NCBI GenBank assembly: GCA_023397905.1
Contig: JAEWSZ010000211.1
Coordinates: 1 to 64,000, forward strand
Direction of reading: 5' to 3'
Length of the DNA: 64,000 nt
Source: Bacillota bacterium
Lineage (GTDB): Bacteria; Bacillota; Clostridia; Acetivibrionales; DSM-1351
The notes under the pieces were generated by a model, which made no database searches, was not told the DNA's origin, and was given only the letters and a program-made list of their open reading frames with translations. Of the stretch, positions 52,066-61,825 are shown piece after piece. A program made the position numbers and the translations under genes. Numbering within the stretch: the first letter of the stretch is position 1; each line of letters begins with the position of its first letter.

Positions 52066-54345
52066 TCATATTGTCTTTCTGACTTTTCTGGCGGCTGATA
52101 CAAGGTTTTTCAGGCTTTGGGCCGTTTCCTTCTCACCCCGGGTCTTCAAGCCGCAGTCAGGGTTGACCCACAACTTCTCGGGCTTGATCTTTTCCAGAAT
52201 TGCGGTCAGCGCGCCCACAATTTCATTCTCACCCGGTATGCGCGGGGAATGTATATCGTAAACGCCCGGGCCCACCTCCGTCTTGAAATCCGCTTTATTC
52301 AGCGCATCTATTATGGATAGATTTGAACGCGAAGCTTCAAAGGAGATGACGTCGGCATCCATGCCGTCGATATATTTTATGATATCTTCAAATTCGCTGT
52401 AACACATATGGGTGTGAATCTGGGTTTCGGGCCTGACCGAGGAATGGACCAGACGAAAGGCGGATATGGCCCAGTTCATATAGTCATTCTCCCAATCGGA
52501 GCGCCTTATGGGCAGCTTTTCCTTAAGCGCCGCTTCATCTATCTGAATGATCCGGATACCGGCCGCTTCAAGATCCGCCACCTCTTCCTTGATGGGAAGG
52601 GCTATTTGAAATGCCATTTCCCTGCTTGAGATATCCTCTCTGGGGAAGGACCAGTTCAAAATGGTAACAGGACCCGTAAGCATGCCCTTTACCGGTTTCT
52701 TTGTCAGGCTCTGGGCGTATTTGCTCAATTCCACCGTAATGGGCTTCCTTCTTTTTATGTCGCTCCATATGATCGGAGGCTTGACACAGCGGGTGCCATA
52801 AGACTGTACCCAGCCCTTCTTTGTGAACAGGCAGCCTTCCAGATGTTCTCCAAAGTGCTCCACCATATCGTTGCGCTCAAATTCTCCATGCACCAGGACA
52901 TCCAGGCCTATTTCTTCCTGCTGGGAAATGCAGTCGGCCACTTTTGCCCTGATTTCCTCATCATACTGCTGCTGTGTTATTTCCTTTTTTCTTAGTTTTG
53001 CTCTGAGCGCCTTTACATCGGCGGTTTGAGGAAATGAGCCGATTGTGGTGGTTGGCAGGACAGGCAGCTTCAGCTTTTTCTTCTGCAGCTTTTCCCGTTC
53101 TCCAAAATCAGGAGTCCTCATAAAATCACTGACCTTTAAACTCGAGATCTTCGCCTTTATCCCCGCATCCGCATAATGATTTCTGGTCTTCAAGCTTTCT
53201 GCATTACGAATAAATATATCATTTGAAGTGTACTCCGGATCCTCAGAAAGCTTTTTTAAATCCTCCAATTCCCCAAGCTTTTCCTGTGCAAAAGCAAAGT
53301 GCGCTTTATACTGCTCATCCATACCGGCCTCATTTTCAAGAGTGTATGGAACATGGAGCAGAGAGCAAGAGGTGGATATGACTATATTTTCATGGGCAAC
53401 GGATTTGCCCAGTCCCTGCAATAACTTCAGTGTCTCTCCATAGTTATTCCGCCAGATATTTTTCCCGTTTACTACTCCCGCAAACAGAAGCTTATCCTCC
53501 GGAAATCCATACAACCGCACCAGCTCGGCGCTGCTCTTGCCTTCTACAAAGTCCAGCCCTATACCGTCAAATTTCATCTTGGTCACATATTTGTACACAT
53601 CGCGGATATCACCAAAATAGGTTTGCAGCGCTATTTTAAGCTTGCCCTTCTTTTCAAGCAAATAGCAGTACAGGCAGTTGAACAATTCAAAATCATCCTT
53701 ATCCATATCCGTCACGAGCGAAGGCTCATCCAACTGCACCCATTCCGCTCCCAGGTCGTAAAGTCTGTGAAAAATATCCGCATATGCCTTTATCAGTACG
53801 TATATGAATTTTTCCCTGTTGACGCCTCCCCTGTAATCGGCAAGCTTTAAAAATGTGAAGGGCCCAATAAGTACAGGCCTTGTTTTTATATCAAGTGATA
53901 ATGCTTCCTTGAACTGTTCAAAGGGCTTTTCACCGTTTAACCGTATCTCCGTCCCCTCTTCCAGGACCGGAACGATATAGTGGTAATTGGTATTGAACCA
54001 TTTGCGCATGGACAGAGCTTTGACATCGCCTTTATCTCCCTGGTAACCCCTGGCCATTGCAAAATATGTACCCAGCTCATCAAGGCCCAGCTCCCTGTAT
54101 TCCTGCGGAATTACATTCAGAAGATACGCCGTGTCCAGGACCCCGTCGTAAAATGAAAAGTCGTTGGACGGTATAAAGTCCAGACCGCTTTGTTTCTGCA
54201 ACAGCCATTGTTTTTTTCTCAGTTCCCTTGAATTTTCCTGAAGGACCTGGGCGGAAATGTTTCCTTTAAAATAGTCCTCCGTCCAGAATTTGAGTTCCCT
54301 CTGGCTTCCCACCCGGGGATAGCCTGTGATTGCGTTTTTTGACAT
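52066..54345 (-). CDS. metE: Cobalamin-independent methionine synthase
   Basis: A 759-residue two-barrel enzyme that methylates homocysteine with methyltetrahydrofolate. The N-terminus ITGYPRVGSQRELKFWTE, the zinc-site HTHMCYSEF (His, Cys), the later NPDCGLKTR (second Cys) and LPTTTIGSFPQT are typical. The ATG at 54345 has GGAGGG 8 nt upstream. It lies behind a cobalamin riboswitch, which should shut it off when vitamin B12 is plentiful and a B12-dependent enzyme can take over. Confidence 0.95.
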   Translation of the reverse strand: MSKNAITGYPRVGSQRELKFWTEDYFKGNISAQVLQENSRELRKKQWLLQKQSGLDFIPSNDFSFYDGVLDTAYLLNVIPQEYRELGLDELGTYFAMARGYQGDKGDVKALSMRKWFNTNYHYIVPVLEEGTEIRLNGEKPFEQFKEALSLDIKTRPVLIGPFTFLKLADYRGGVNREKFIYVLIKAYADIFHRLYDLGAEWVQLDEPSLVTDMDKDDFELFNCLYCYLLEKKGKLKIALQTYFGDIRDVYKYVTKMKFDGIGLDFVEGKSSAELVRLYGFPEDKLLFAGVVNGKNIWRNNYGETLKLLQGLGKSVAHENIVISTSCSLLHVPYTLENEAGMDEQYKAHFAFAQEKLGELEDLKKLSEDPEYTSNDIFIRNAESLKTRNHYADAGIKAKISSLKVSDFMRTPDFGEREKLQKKKLKLPVLPTTTIGSFPQTADVKALRAKLRKKEITQQQYDEEIRAKVADCISQQEEIGLDVLVHGEFERNDMVEHFGEHLEGCLFTKKGWVQSYGTRCVKPPIIWSDIKRRKPITVELSKYAQSLTKKPVKGMLTGPVTILNWSFPREDISSREMAFQIALPIKEEVADLEAAGIRIIQIDEAALKEKLPIRRSDWENDYMNWAISAFRLVHSSVRPETQIHTHMCYSEFEDIIKYIDGMDADVISFEASRSNLSIIDALNKADFKTEVGPGVYDIHSPRIPGENEIVGALTAILEKIKPEKLWVNPDCGLKTRGEKETAQSLKNLVSAARKVRKTI

Positions 54346-54439
54346 AGTTATTCCCTCCATTTTTAACAGGAGAAAATAGGCTAATAATAAAATTATCTCC
54401 TATCTTCATTCCCCAAGATATACTGCCGACATTGCGGCC

Positions 54440-54632
54440 AAATGCTTCAGGCAGGTCTCCTGACTTCCCTTCCTTCTACTCTTCCTTGCCTTCCCGGTAT
54501 AACCAGTGGCGAGATGTCATCTCACAGGAATTTCGTCCAGGTCACAGTAGTGGGTGCTGCTTCGGAATTTCACCGAATTCCCTATTATCTTTTACCGCGG
54601 AAATTCCTATCGCCGGTAAAAGCACCTAAACA
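54440..54632 (-). ncRNA. Cobalamin riboswitch upstream of metE
   Basis: The minus strand contains the B12 box AAGTCAGGAGACCTGCC (54466-54450) and GCCACTGG (54510-54503), the two best conserved parts of the class, with a 5' stem around GGTGCTTTTACCGG. The aptamer ends about 95 nt before the metE start, leaving room for a translation-control platform. Adenosyl- or methylcobalamin should repress metE. Confidence 0.9.
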
Positions 54633-54751
54633 TGAATTTTATTGTAACACAAAATTTATTTTTTTCATATATTAGTCTAGAGCAAAATTTTTAGCCGCAG
54701 CTTAAAATTTTATATGCAGAATATACACATCACTTGCGGGAGGTCATGCAG

Positions 54752-54991
54752 ATGAATGAAAATTATATTCCCTTGAACACACTGCCCATAGGGCAGAAAG
54801 CAGTAGTCAGAAAGCTTACATCAGACGGAACCGTCAGACGGAGGATGCTTGATCTGGGCCTTATCTCCGATACAGCCGTTGAAGCGCTGCAAAAAAGTCC
54901 GTCCGGAGACCCTACCGCATATTATATCCGCGGGGCGGTCATAGCTCTGCGCTCCGAGGAAGCAAGCAAAATTATGGTTTCCGTTAACTGA
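54752..54991 (+). CDS. feoA: Ferrous iron transport protein A
   Basis: A 79-residue SH3-like cytoplasmic protein with the pattern NTLPIGQKAVVRKLTSDGTVRRRMLDLGL and IALRSEEASKIMV. It supports FeoB. The ATG at 54752 (MNENYIP) has GGGAGG at 8 nt; two earlier ATGs in frame are too close to or before that site. FeoB begins 126 bp downstream, and the gap holds a copy of the dispersed repeat. Confidence 0.9.
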   Translation: MNENYIPLNTLPIGQKAVVRKLTSDGTVRRRMLDLGLISDTAVEALQKSPSGDPTAYYIRGAVIALRSEEASKIMVSVN

Positions 54992-54995
54992 AAGC

Positions 54996-55043
54996 AATTG
55001 CTTGCCGCCTGAAAACAAAGGCTTCAACCGTAATTGACTTTAT
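54996..55043 (+). repeat. Dispersed intergenic repeat, copy B
   Basis: Between feoA and feoB. It reads AATTGCTTGCCGCCTG, then CAACCGTAATTGACTTTAT. The last 15 bases match copy A and the 5' half matches copy C. Confidence 0.55.
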
Positions 55044-55117
55044 GGATACAGCATCATACCCAAACCAGGAAAGCGCAAATACACCAGGGCGCATTTGAAT
55101 AAGGGAGGATTTCTATT

Positions 55118-57268
55118 ATGGGCCTTACAAATCAATCCACAGGCGCGGAAATACTGAGAAACAGTTTTTTTATTGAACGCACCGCCCCTGAGGATAAAGT
55201 CGTCGCACTTGCAGGAAACCCCAACGTGGGAAAAAGCACAGTTTTCAACAGCCTGACCGGTCTGAACCAGCATACCGGAAACTGGCCAGGAAAAACAGTT
55301 ACCAATGCACTGGGAAAATATATTCACAAAAATAGCAGCTTTGTGATGGTGGATATCCCGGGTACATATTCTCTGATGGCAAATTCCCCCGAAGAAGAGG
55401 TTGCGAGAGATTTCGTATGCTTCGGCAGACCGGATGCCGCCGTTGTGGTAGCCGACGCCACATGCCTTGAAAGGAATCTCAATCTGGTGCTCCAGACACT
55501 GGAGATCACCGACAGGGTCGTAGTGTGCGTAAACCTCATGGATGAAGCAAAGAGAAAGAAGATAAACATTGATTTTGAACGCCTGTCACAGCTGCTGGGC
55601 GTCCCTGTTGTTCCCACCAATGCCAGGAGCAGCAAGGGCCTGGATAAGCTGATGGACTCGGTCTATGAGGTCGCCAACGGCGGGATTGCCACAAGTCCGC
55701 TGCAGGTGGAATACGACAGTTTCATAGAGCAGGCTGTGGATATTATAAAGCCAAGACTCCTGGAGCTCATAAACGGCGGAATAAACTGCAGGTGGGTAGC
55801 CCTGAAGCTTCTGGAAGGAGATCCCGCGCTTACGGACTCCCTGAACGGATACCTGGGCTTTAACCTGTCGGAGGACACTGAACTCACCGGGCTGCTGGAC
55901 GAAGCCAGGAAATATCTGTCCGATAATGATATAAACCCAGACCAGCTGCGGGACCGGGTGGTCTCATCCCTTGTAAAAACAGCCGAAAGCATAAGCGGCA
56001 GCACTGTGACTTTTGAGAATAAAAAATACAACCAGAGCGACAGGAAAATCGACAGGATACTGACGTCAAGAATTTTCGGCATCCCCATAATGATAGCCCT
56101 GCTGGCGGTGGTATTCTGGCTGACCATAGCCGGCGCAAATGTGCCTTCGACCATGCTTTCAAACCTGCTTTTCGGTATTGAGGCCAAACTGACGGAATTT
56201 TTTGTGTGGGCGGGGCTGGCCCCCTGGCTTCACGGTATACTTGTGCTCGGCGTCTACCGCACTCTGGCCTGGGTCATTTCTGTAATGCTGCCCCCCATGG
56301 CGATTTTCTTCCCGCTGTTTACGCTGCTGGAGGACCTGGGTTATCTGCCCAGAGTGGCCTTCAATCTCGATAATTTTTTCAAAAAGGCCTGCGCCCACGG
56401 CAAGCAAGCTCTTACCATGTGCATGGGCTTCGGCTGCAATGCGGCAGGCATCGTTGGATGCCGCATAATCGATTCTCCCAGAGAAAGGCTGATCGCCACT
56501 ATTACAAATGTCTTTGTCCCCTGCAACGGCCGCTTTCCGACCCTTATCGCGGTGGGCACCATTTTTATAGGAGGAACTCTGGGAGGGGCCTTCAGTTCGG
56601 TTGCCTCAACCCTTGCCCTTACGGCGGTAGTGCTTATTGGTATTTTCATGACCCTGCTGGTATCCAGGATCCTTTCAAAAACCATACTTAAGGGCCTGCC
56701 CTCCTCTTTCACGCTGGAGCTGCCCCCATACAGAAAGCCCCAGATAGGCCGTATAATAGTCCGGTCCATCCTGGACAGGACGCTTTTCGTACTGGGCCGC
56801 GCAATAGCCGTAGCGGCACCCGCCGGGCTTATCATATGGCTCATGGCCAATGTCTCTGTGGGAGGCAGCAGCCTTCTGACATATGCCGCGGGATTTCTGG
56901 ACCCATTTGCCAGACTTCTGGGGCTGGACGGCTATATTATCATGGCCTTCATCCTGGGCCTGCCGGCCAATGAGATCGTCATACCCATTTTGATCATGAG
57001 CTATATGTCCTCAGGGTCCATGCTCCAGCTGGATTCCCTTGAGGATCTGAGGCAGCTCCTGATATCCCACGGCTGGACCTGGCTCACCGGAGTGTGCGTC
57101 ATGCTGTTTTCCCTGATGCACTTCCCCTGCGGCACCACCCTGTGGACCATAAAAAAGGAGACCCAGAGCCTCAAATGGACTCTTGCCTCCTTTGCCATCC
57201 CCACCGCCGCAGGTATAATACTGTGTTTTATAGTGGCCAGTGCCGTGCGTCTTGCCGGTCTGGTGTAA
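55118..57268 (+). CDS. feoB: Ferrous iron transport protein B
   Basis: A 716-residue Fe2+ transporter: N-terminal GTPase with G1 GNPNVGKST (33-41), G3 DIPGTYSL, and G4-like NLMDEAKR, then a helical linker and membrane region with the core motifs GFGCNAAG and the late LPANEIVIP. GGGAGG precedes the ATG. It imports ferrous iron under anoxic conditions. A separate FeoC is not seen. The reductive, iron-demanding life of the host (radical SAM, glycyl radical enzymes) fits. Confidence 0.95.
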   Translation: MGLTNQSTGAEILRNSFFIERTAPEDKVVALAGNPNVGKSTVFNSLTGLNQHTGNWPGKTVTNALGKYIHKNSSFVMVDIPGTYSLMANSPEEEVARDFVCFGRPDAAVVVADATCLERNLNLVLQTLEITDRVVVCVNLMDEAKRKKINIDFERLSQLLGVPVVPTNARSSKGLDKLMDSVYEVANGGIATSPLQVEYDSFIEQAVDIIKPRLLELINGGINCRWVALKLLEGDPALTDSLNGYLGFNLSEDTELTGLLDEARKYLSDNDINPDQLRDRVVSSLVKTAESISGSTVTFENKKYNQSDRKIDRILTSRIFGIPIMIALLAVVFWLTIAGANVPSTMLSNLLFGIEAKLTEFFVWAGLAPWLHGILVLGVYRTLAWVISVMLPPMAIFFPLFTLLEDLGYLPRVAFNLDNFFKKACAHGKQALTMCMGFGCNAAGIVGCRIIDSPRERLIATITNVFVPCNGRFPTLIAVGTIFIGGTLGGAFSSVASTLALTAVVLIGIFMTLLVSRILSKTILKGLPSSFTLELPPYRKPQIGRIIVRSILDRTLFVLGRAIAVAAPAGLIIWLMANVSVGGSSLLTYAAGFLDPFARLLGLDGYIIMAFILGLPANEIVIPILIMSYMSSGSMLQLDSLEDLRQLLISHGWTWLTGVCVMLFSLMHFPCGTTLWTIKKETQSLKWTLASFAIPTAAGIILCFIVASAVRLAGLV

Positions 57269-57293
57269 AACCCATGCGTTGACCTTCAGATAT

Positions 57294-57349
57294 AATTGCT
57301 TGAAAGCCGCCTCCGCCTGAAGTAGGGTTTTAACAGTAATTGACTTTAT
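57294..57349 (+). repeat. Dispersed intergenic repeat, copy C
   Basis: After feoB. It reads AATTGCTTGAAAGCCGCC, then CCGCCTGAAG and TAACAGTAATTGACTTTAT, close to copy B with a small insertion. Confidence 0.55.
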
Positions 57350-57402
57350 AAATGATACAAATAAACTCCGGATTCAATATATGGGGCTTGTTTGTATCAT
57401 TT
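57350..57402. terminator. Terminator-like inverted repeat between convergent genes
   Basis: AAATGATACAAA and TTTGTATCATTT form a perfect 12-bp stem with a 29-nt loop between feoB (+) and the response regulator (-). Helpful T-runs are weak. Confidence 0.4.
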
Positions 57403-57417
57403 TATACGTCGGATATT

Positions 57418-58137
57418 CTACACCACCAGCTTGCTCGCTTTCTTGTCGTTCAATCTATATCCTGCTCTTCTTATACACTCTATATAAGAATGCTCATTGT
57501 CCAATTCATCCAGCTTCCGGCGGATATTTCTTATGTGGACATCCACCGTTCTGGTCCCGTTGTAATAATTCGATCCCCATATCTGCTCCAGAAGGTACTC
57601 TCTCGAGAGCACCTTCCCGGTGTTCAGCACCAGAAACTTCAGTAGCTCAAACTCCTTCATGGGAAATTTTACGGAAGTTTCCCCATTGTACACGGTCCTT
57701 CCCTGAATATCAAATTTTAAACTATTGAGTTTTATTTCCTCGGCTTCCTTGGGACGCGTAAGCTGTGCCCTCCGCAGTACGGCCTTGATCCTGGACTGCA
57801 GCTCTCTGATACTGAAGGGTTTCGCCATATAGTCATCGGCGCCCACCTCCAGGCCCAGAACCACGTCAAATTCTTCAATTTTATCGGTCAGAAACAATAT
57901 TGGAACATTCCTGGTCTGGCTCTCCTGCCTTAATTTACGGCATACTTCCAGTCCGTCTATCCCATGCAGCCTTATATCCATTATTATAAAATCCGGCTTG
58001 GTTTTGCTGCATTCCCAGACAAGCTTTTCACCGTTGTCAAAGGTTCTCACATCATAACTGCATGCTTCCAGATTTTGCTTCAGGAACTGCTTTGTATTAA
58101 TATCCATATCTGCAATGTATATAAGTCTGTCATTCAT
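57418..58137 (-). CDS. PhoB/OmpR-family response regulator
   Basis: A 239-residue regulator. The receiver has Asp54 (FIIMDIRLHG) and a Lys in AKPFS; the acidic pocket reads ADMD instead of the common VDDE. The C-terminal winged helix (about 135-230) has MKEFELLKFLVLNTGKVLSRE and TVDVHIRNIRRKLDE. It is the last gene after pstSCA and the chemoreceptor, 9 bp from the latter, so it may take part in phosphate control. No partner kinase is adjacent. Confidence 0.85.
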   Translation of the reverse strand: MNDRLIYIADMDINTKQFLKQNLEACSYDVRTFDNGEKLVWECSKTKPDFIIMDIRLHGIDGLEVCRKLRQESQTRNVPILFLTDKIEEFDVVLGLEVGADDYMAKPFSIRELQSRIKAVLRRAQLTRPKEAEEIKLNSLKFDIQGRTVYNGETSVKFPMKEFELLKFLVLNTGKVLSREYLLEQIWGSNYYNGTRTVDVHIRNIRRKLDELDNEHSYIECIRRAGYRLNDKKASKLVV

Positions 58138-58146
58138 TTCAACACC

Positions 58147-59883
58147 TCAGTCGGTAGTAAAGGAATTCTTTATCTGCCCAAAGTTGGATGCTACATTTAA
58201 AACATTTTCCGCATTTATAATTACGTCACTGGATATGCTGTGGTGCTTCTCGACCTCAACAGCAACCTCCTGTGAACTTGCAGCCATCTGATTGATTACA
58301 TTCAATATCCTGTCCGAATTCACCTCAAACATTTTTATATCCTCGGTTATCCTTTGTGCCTTCTCCGATATATCCCTGACATTTCCATGGGTCTGGGAAA
58401 CCTTCTCCAGTATGTCGTTAAAGGCCTGGTCGGTGGTATTGGCCACCTTCATCCCCTGGTGGGAAATATCCTTGCCCCTCTGGGCCACCTTGAGAGCCGC
58501 TTCGGTATTGAGGCGAATGTCCTTTACAATTTCCTCGACCTCAACCGCAGACCGGGCCGAATTGTTGGCAAGGCTCTGTATCTCATGTGCCACCACCATG
58601 AAGCCCTGCCCGTATTCACCGGCTCTGGCGGCTTCAATGGAAGCGTTAAGGGAAAGCAGCCTGGTCTGTCCCGAAATATTTTTTATGGCATTTGTAATCT
58701 TACTGATTTCCTCCGATCTGGTATCCAGTATGTTCACAAAGTCCACGGTCCTGTCCGAAACCTTTTCTATTTCATCCATGAATTCATTCAGCTCACCGAG
58801 GGTTTTCATGCCTTCACGTGCCGAGCCGATCATTAATTCGCTTAAATCTGCGGTATTATTCACCTTCCGCGTCACATCCTCAATGGTTTTAATGAGCTGG
58901 TCGGCGGATTCCACCATCTGCACCGCAAATTTGTTCTGCTCCTCGGAATCCTCTGACATTTTCCGGGTCAGGCCATGGACGTATGAAGTGCTGTCTTCGG
59001 TTTTTTGGGCAATTTCATTTAATTTTGTACTGGAGGCAGTCAGCTCTTCAATTGACATGCCGATTTCCCCCAGCAGCCTCTGGATATTGGACAGCATTAA
59101 ATTCAAACTGCTTGACAGGTTTGTTATTTCAGGGCCGCCGTGTGCTGCCCTGGAACGTATGGAAAGCTTTCCGGCTCCGGCGGCTGTTACTGTATTGTTC
59201 AATTCCTTTATGGAGGACACAATGCCGCGGGTGCCCAGCATACTCAATATCAGAGCCAGGAAAATACATATTATCCCCGAGGCTACGGAAGCCGTCTGCT
59301 GTTTGTATATGAGCTTCAGGTAGGAAGCCTTTGTCACTGCCACGGCATATATCCAATCTTTTTCCAGGATATAGCCATAAGCCACCGTAACATCCTTCCC
59401 CTCCAACTTCATTCCCATATTTCCTTTTTTATTCTTCAGCGCAAGCTTTACAAAGCTGTCGGGCAGATTTGATTTCTTATTGGTTTCCGCATTGACATTT
59501 GCCCTGTCCACAACTGTCCCGTCCGATTTCAGCAGGTACAGCTGTGCGTCATAGCCGGCTTGCTTATAGTTTGCCGTTTCAGATGTCAGCACGTAATTCA
59601 GCTTTCCCGAAAATTCCTTTGAGCTGTATGCGTTGGCAAGAAGCGATACCTGGTTCACCAGCGCATGGACCGAATTGTCCAGCTGGTTTGATGTCATGCT
59701 TTCAAGATTGCTTTTGCCAATGGTGTATGTAACGCCGGTGGCAATGGTGATTGCCGCCGTGATTATTACCAGGAACAGGCCCAGAATCCTTGTCCTGATC
59801 CTGATGTTTTTTAAATTAAAGCTTTTGATCCCTATTTTTCTCATTTCTTTTATTTTTATTGCGGATGGAAACTTTATCTTCAT
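58147..59883 (-). CDS. Methyl-accepting chemotaxis protein
   Basis: A 578-residue chemoreceptor: transmembrane segment at about 30-55, extracellular sensor (about 56-200, single-Cache-like by length), second segment (about 205-225), HAMP and a signalling domain with the hairpin tip region LLSLNASIEAARAGEYGQGFMVVAHEI split at Ala-Ala. It would pass signals to CheA/CheW. It lies 21 bp after pstA in the same direction, an odd place that suggests phosphate taxis or a shared regulator. Confidence 0.87.
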   Translation of the reverse strand: MKIKFPSAIKIKEMRKIGIKSFNLKNIRIRTRILGLFLVIITAAITIATGVTYTIGKSNLESMTSNQLDNSVHALVNQVSLLANAYSSKEFSGKLNYVLTSETANYKQAGYDAQLYLLKSDGTVVDRANVNAETNKKSNLPDSFVKLALKNKKGNMGMKLEGKDVTVAYGYILEKDWIYAVAVTKASYLKLIYKQQTASVASGIICIFLALILSMLGTRGIVSSIKELNNTVTAAGAGKLSIRSRAAHGGPEITNLSSSLNLMLSNIQRLLGEIGMSIEELTASSTKLNEIAQKTEDSTSYVHGLTRKMSEDSEEQNKFAVQMVESADQLIKTIEDVTRKVNNTADLSELMIGSAREGMKTLGELNEFMDEIEKVSDRTVDFVNILDTRSEEISKITNAIKNISGQTRLLSLNASIEAARAGEYGQGFMVVAHEIQSLANNSARSAVEVEEIVKDIRLNTEAALKVAQRGKDISHQGMKVANTTDQAFNDILEKVSQTHGNVRDISEKAQRITEDIKMFEVNSDRILNVINQMAASSQEVAVEVEKHHSISSDVIINAENVLNVASNFGQIKNSFTTD

Positions 59884-59904
59884 TCATAGACCACCAGCCT
59901 CATG

Positions 59905-60801
59905 TTAATTTTTGGTTCCTGAGAATTTTACACTGAGTGCTCTTCCTAAAAAGCGTGATACGATGTTAAATACAAATACTGATATAATGAGTATTGCCGA
60001 GGCTCCATCTGCTATTTGCCTGGCATCCGGGGCCAGACCTTCCGAATTTACTTTCCATATATAGACCGCCAGTGTTTCCGCCGGTCTGAAAGGGTTTAAG
60101 GGTGAACCGCCGTGAAACGGATTCAAATTGTTGAAGTTTAACTTCGGGCTGCTCATTCCTGCCGTATATAACAATGCCGCAGCTTCTCCAAATACTCTTC
60201 CCGAAGTCATGATCAGTCCTGTGACCAGACCCGGCAGCGCTGTGGGAATTATGACCCTGTAGATAGTCTGCCAGTGAGTGGCTCCCAGAGCCAGACTTGC
60301 TTCCTTTACCGTGCTTGGGACATTTTTTATGGCGTCTTCGCTTATTCTGGTGATTACAGGCAGATTTAAAACCGACACGGCCAGAGCGCCAGACATCAAT
60401 GTATATCCCCAACCGGTCATGTTCACAAACACGAGAAGGCCGAACAGGCCTATTACTATTGAGGGCAGGGACGCCAGCGCCTCAATGCAGAAACGTATCA
60501 TATTGGTCAGACGTCCTGGTTTTGCGTATTCCGCCATGTACACGCCAGCCGACAGGCCTATTGGGACGGTGATGATCATGGACAGAACGACCAGATACAA
60601 TGAATTGAACAGCTGAGGCCCGATACCGCCGCCCTCTTCCATAAAAGTAGGAGCCGACGATATAAAATGGAGATTCAGCCTTTCCCGGCCATGATACAGT
60701 ATATATCCCACAAACAGCAGCAGAAGGAAAACACATGCCGAAGCGATTATATAGAATACGACTGTTGCAATCTTATCTGCGGTCTTTGATTTCATTCTCA
60801 T
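59905..60801 (-). CDS. pstA: Phosphate ABC transporter permease PstA
   Basis: A 298-residue permease with the family EAA loop KEASLALGATHWQTIYRVIIP and the strong GGIGPQLFNSLYLVVL start. Six membrane segments. It overlaps pstC by 4 bp. In most operons pstB follows, but here the chemoreceptor gene does. Confidence 0.92.
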   Translation of the reverse strand: MRMKSKTADKIATVVFYIIASACVFLLLLFVGYILYHGRERLNLHFISSAPTFMEEGGGIGPQLFNSLYLVVLSMIITVPIGLSAGVYMAEYAKPGRLTNMIRFCIEALASLPSIVIGLFGLLVFVNMTGWGYTLMSGALAVSVLNLPVITRISEDAIKNVPSTVKEASLALGATHWQTIYRVIIPTALPGLVTGLIMTSGRVFGEAAALLYTAGMSSPKLNFNNLNPFHGGSPLNPFRPAETLAVYIWKVNSEGLAPDARQIADGASAILIISVFVFNIVSRFLGRALSVKFSGTKN

Positions 60802-61715
60802 TTATGGCTTCCCTTCCTTCCTATTCTGTGGATCAATACAATGAATAAAAATGACATTATTAAAAGAAGAAATGCCATGGACCACAGCGCATTGTTCCAG
60901 ACGCTTCCCATTGCCGTATTTCCCATGTCCATTGTAATAATGCTTGTCATATTTATTGTGGAATCCAGCAGGGAACGCGGGATCCTCATTGTATTTCCCA
61001 GAACCATCTGGACCGCAAGGGCTTCACCAAAGGCTCGCGCAAGTCCCAGCACTACGCCTGTCAGTATTCCCGGCATAGCCGAAGGAAGGATGACCTTTCT
61101 TATGGTCTGCCACCTGGTGGCTCCCAGGGCCAGTGAAGCTTCATAGTAATCCCTTGGGATTGCCCGTATGGCATCAGCTGAAACACTGGATATGGTAGGA
61201 AATATCATTATGCACAAAACCAATGATCCGGCCAGCAGGCTGAAGCCCAGGCCCCCAAAACTCGATCTCACCCAGGGGACCAGTATGCTCAGGCCAACCC
61301 ATCCGTATACAACCGAGGGTATTCCCACAAATACTTCTATAGCAGGCTGCAGCAGCTTTTTGCCAAGTCTCGGTGATATTTCCGTCATAAATACAGCTAT
61401 AGCCACACTGAATGGCGTACTCATAATAAGCGCCAGCAATGAGACCAGTACCGAACCTATGATAAATATTAGAGCTCCGATTTTAGGACCACCGTCCGCC
61501 GCGCCTCTTTCGGGTTTCCACACTGTTGAAAATAAGAACTCAATAGGCGAATAGTGGTTATTAAAAAAAGTTGCCAGCCCTTTGGAAGCTATAAATGCAA
61601 CAAGACAAATTGTCAACACAATCAGAAACAGCCCAAAGAAGGTAACCACGGACTTTCCTGCAAGCTCATGCTTGATATAATAAAACCTTGATTTATTGTT
61701 TTTACTCTTTAACAT
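60798..61715 (-). CDS. pstC: Phosphate ABC transporter permease PstC
   Basis: A 305-residue permease with EAA loop YEASLALGATRWQTIRKVILP and GGPKIGALIFIIGSVLVSLLAL in the second segment. The ATG at 61715 (MLKSKNN) with AAGGAT upstream is preferred to an earlier start at 61793. It follows pstS after a hairpin and overlaps pstA by 4 bp. Confidence 0.92.
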   Translation of the reverse strand: MLKSKNNKSRFYYIKHELAGKSVVTFFGLFLIVLTICLVAFIASKGLATFFNNHYSPIEFLFSTVWKPERGAADGGPKIGALIFIIGSVLVSLLALIMSTPFSVAIAVFMTEISPRLGKKLLQPAIEVFVGIPSVVYGWVGLSILVPWVRSSFGGLGFSLLAGSLVLCIMIFPTISSVSADAIRAIPRDYYEASLALGATRWQTIRKVILPSAMPGILTGVVLGLARAFGEALAVQMVLGNTMRIPRSLLDSTINMTSIITMDMGNTAMGSVWNNALWSMAFLLLIMSFLFIVLIHRIGRKGSHK

Positions 61716-61763
61716 AACATCATCCTTGATCGGAGTATTTGTCCAGCTCAAATAAAAATAATA

Positions 61764-61809
61764 TATAAAAGGAAGCCGGCTGTTATAAAACAACCAGACT
61801 CCTTTTATA
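61764..61809 (-). other. Intercistronic hairpin after pstS
   Basis: Outer stem TATAAAAGGA / TCCTTTTATA, with a weaker inner GGCTGTT / AACAACC stem. It lies between pstS and pstC and probably protects the pstS message. Confidence 0.55.
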
Positions 61810-61825
61810 AAGAACTAAGCGATTT

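Noticed and set aside
58292..59323. A 343-codon plus-strand open frame
   Set aside because: It is exactly antisense to the chemoreceptor gene, whose domains and motifs are clear; its peptide is Ser/Thr-rich shadow sequence.
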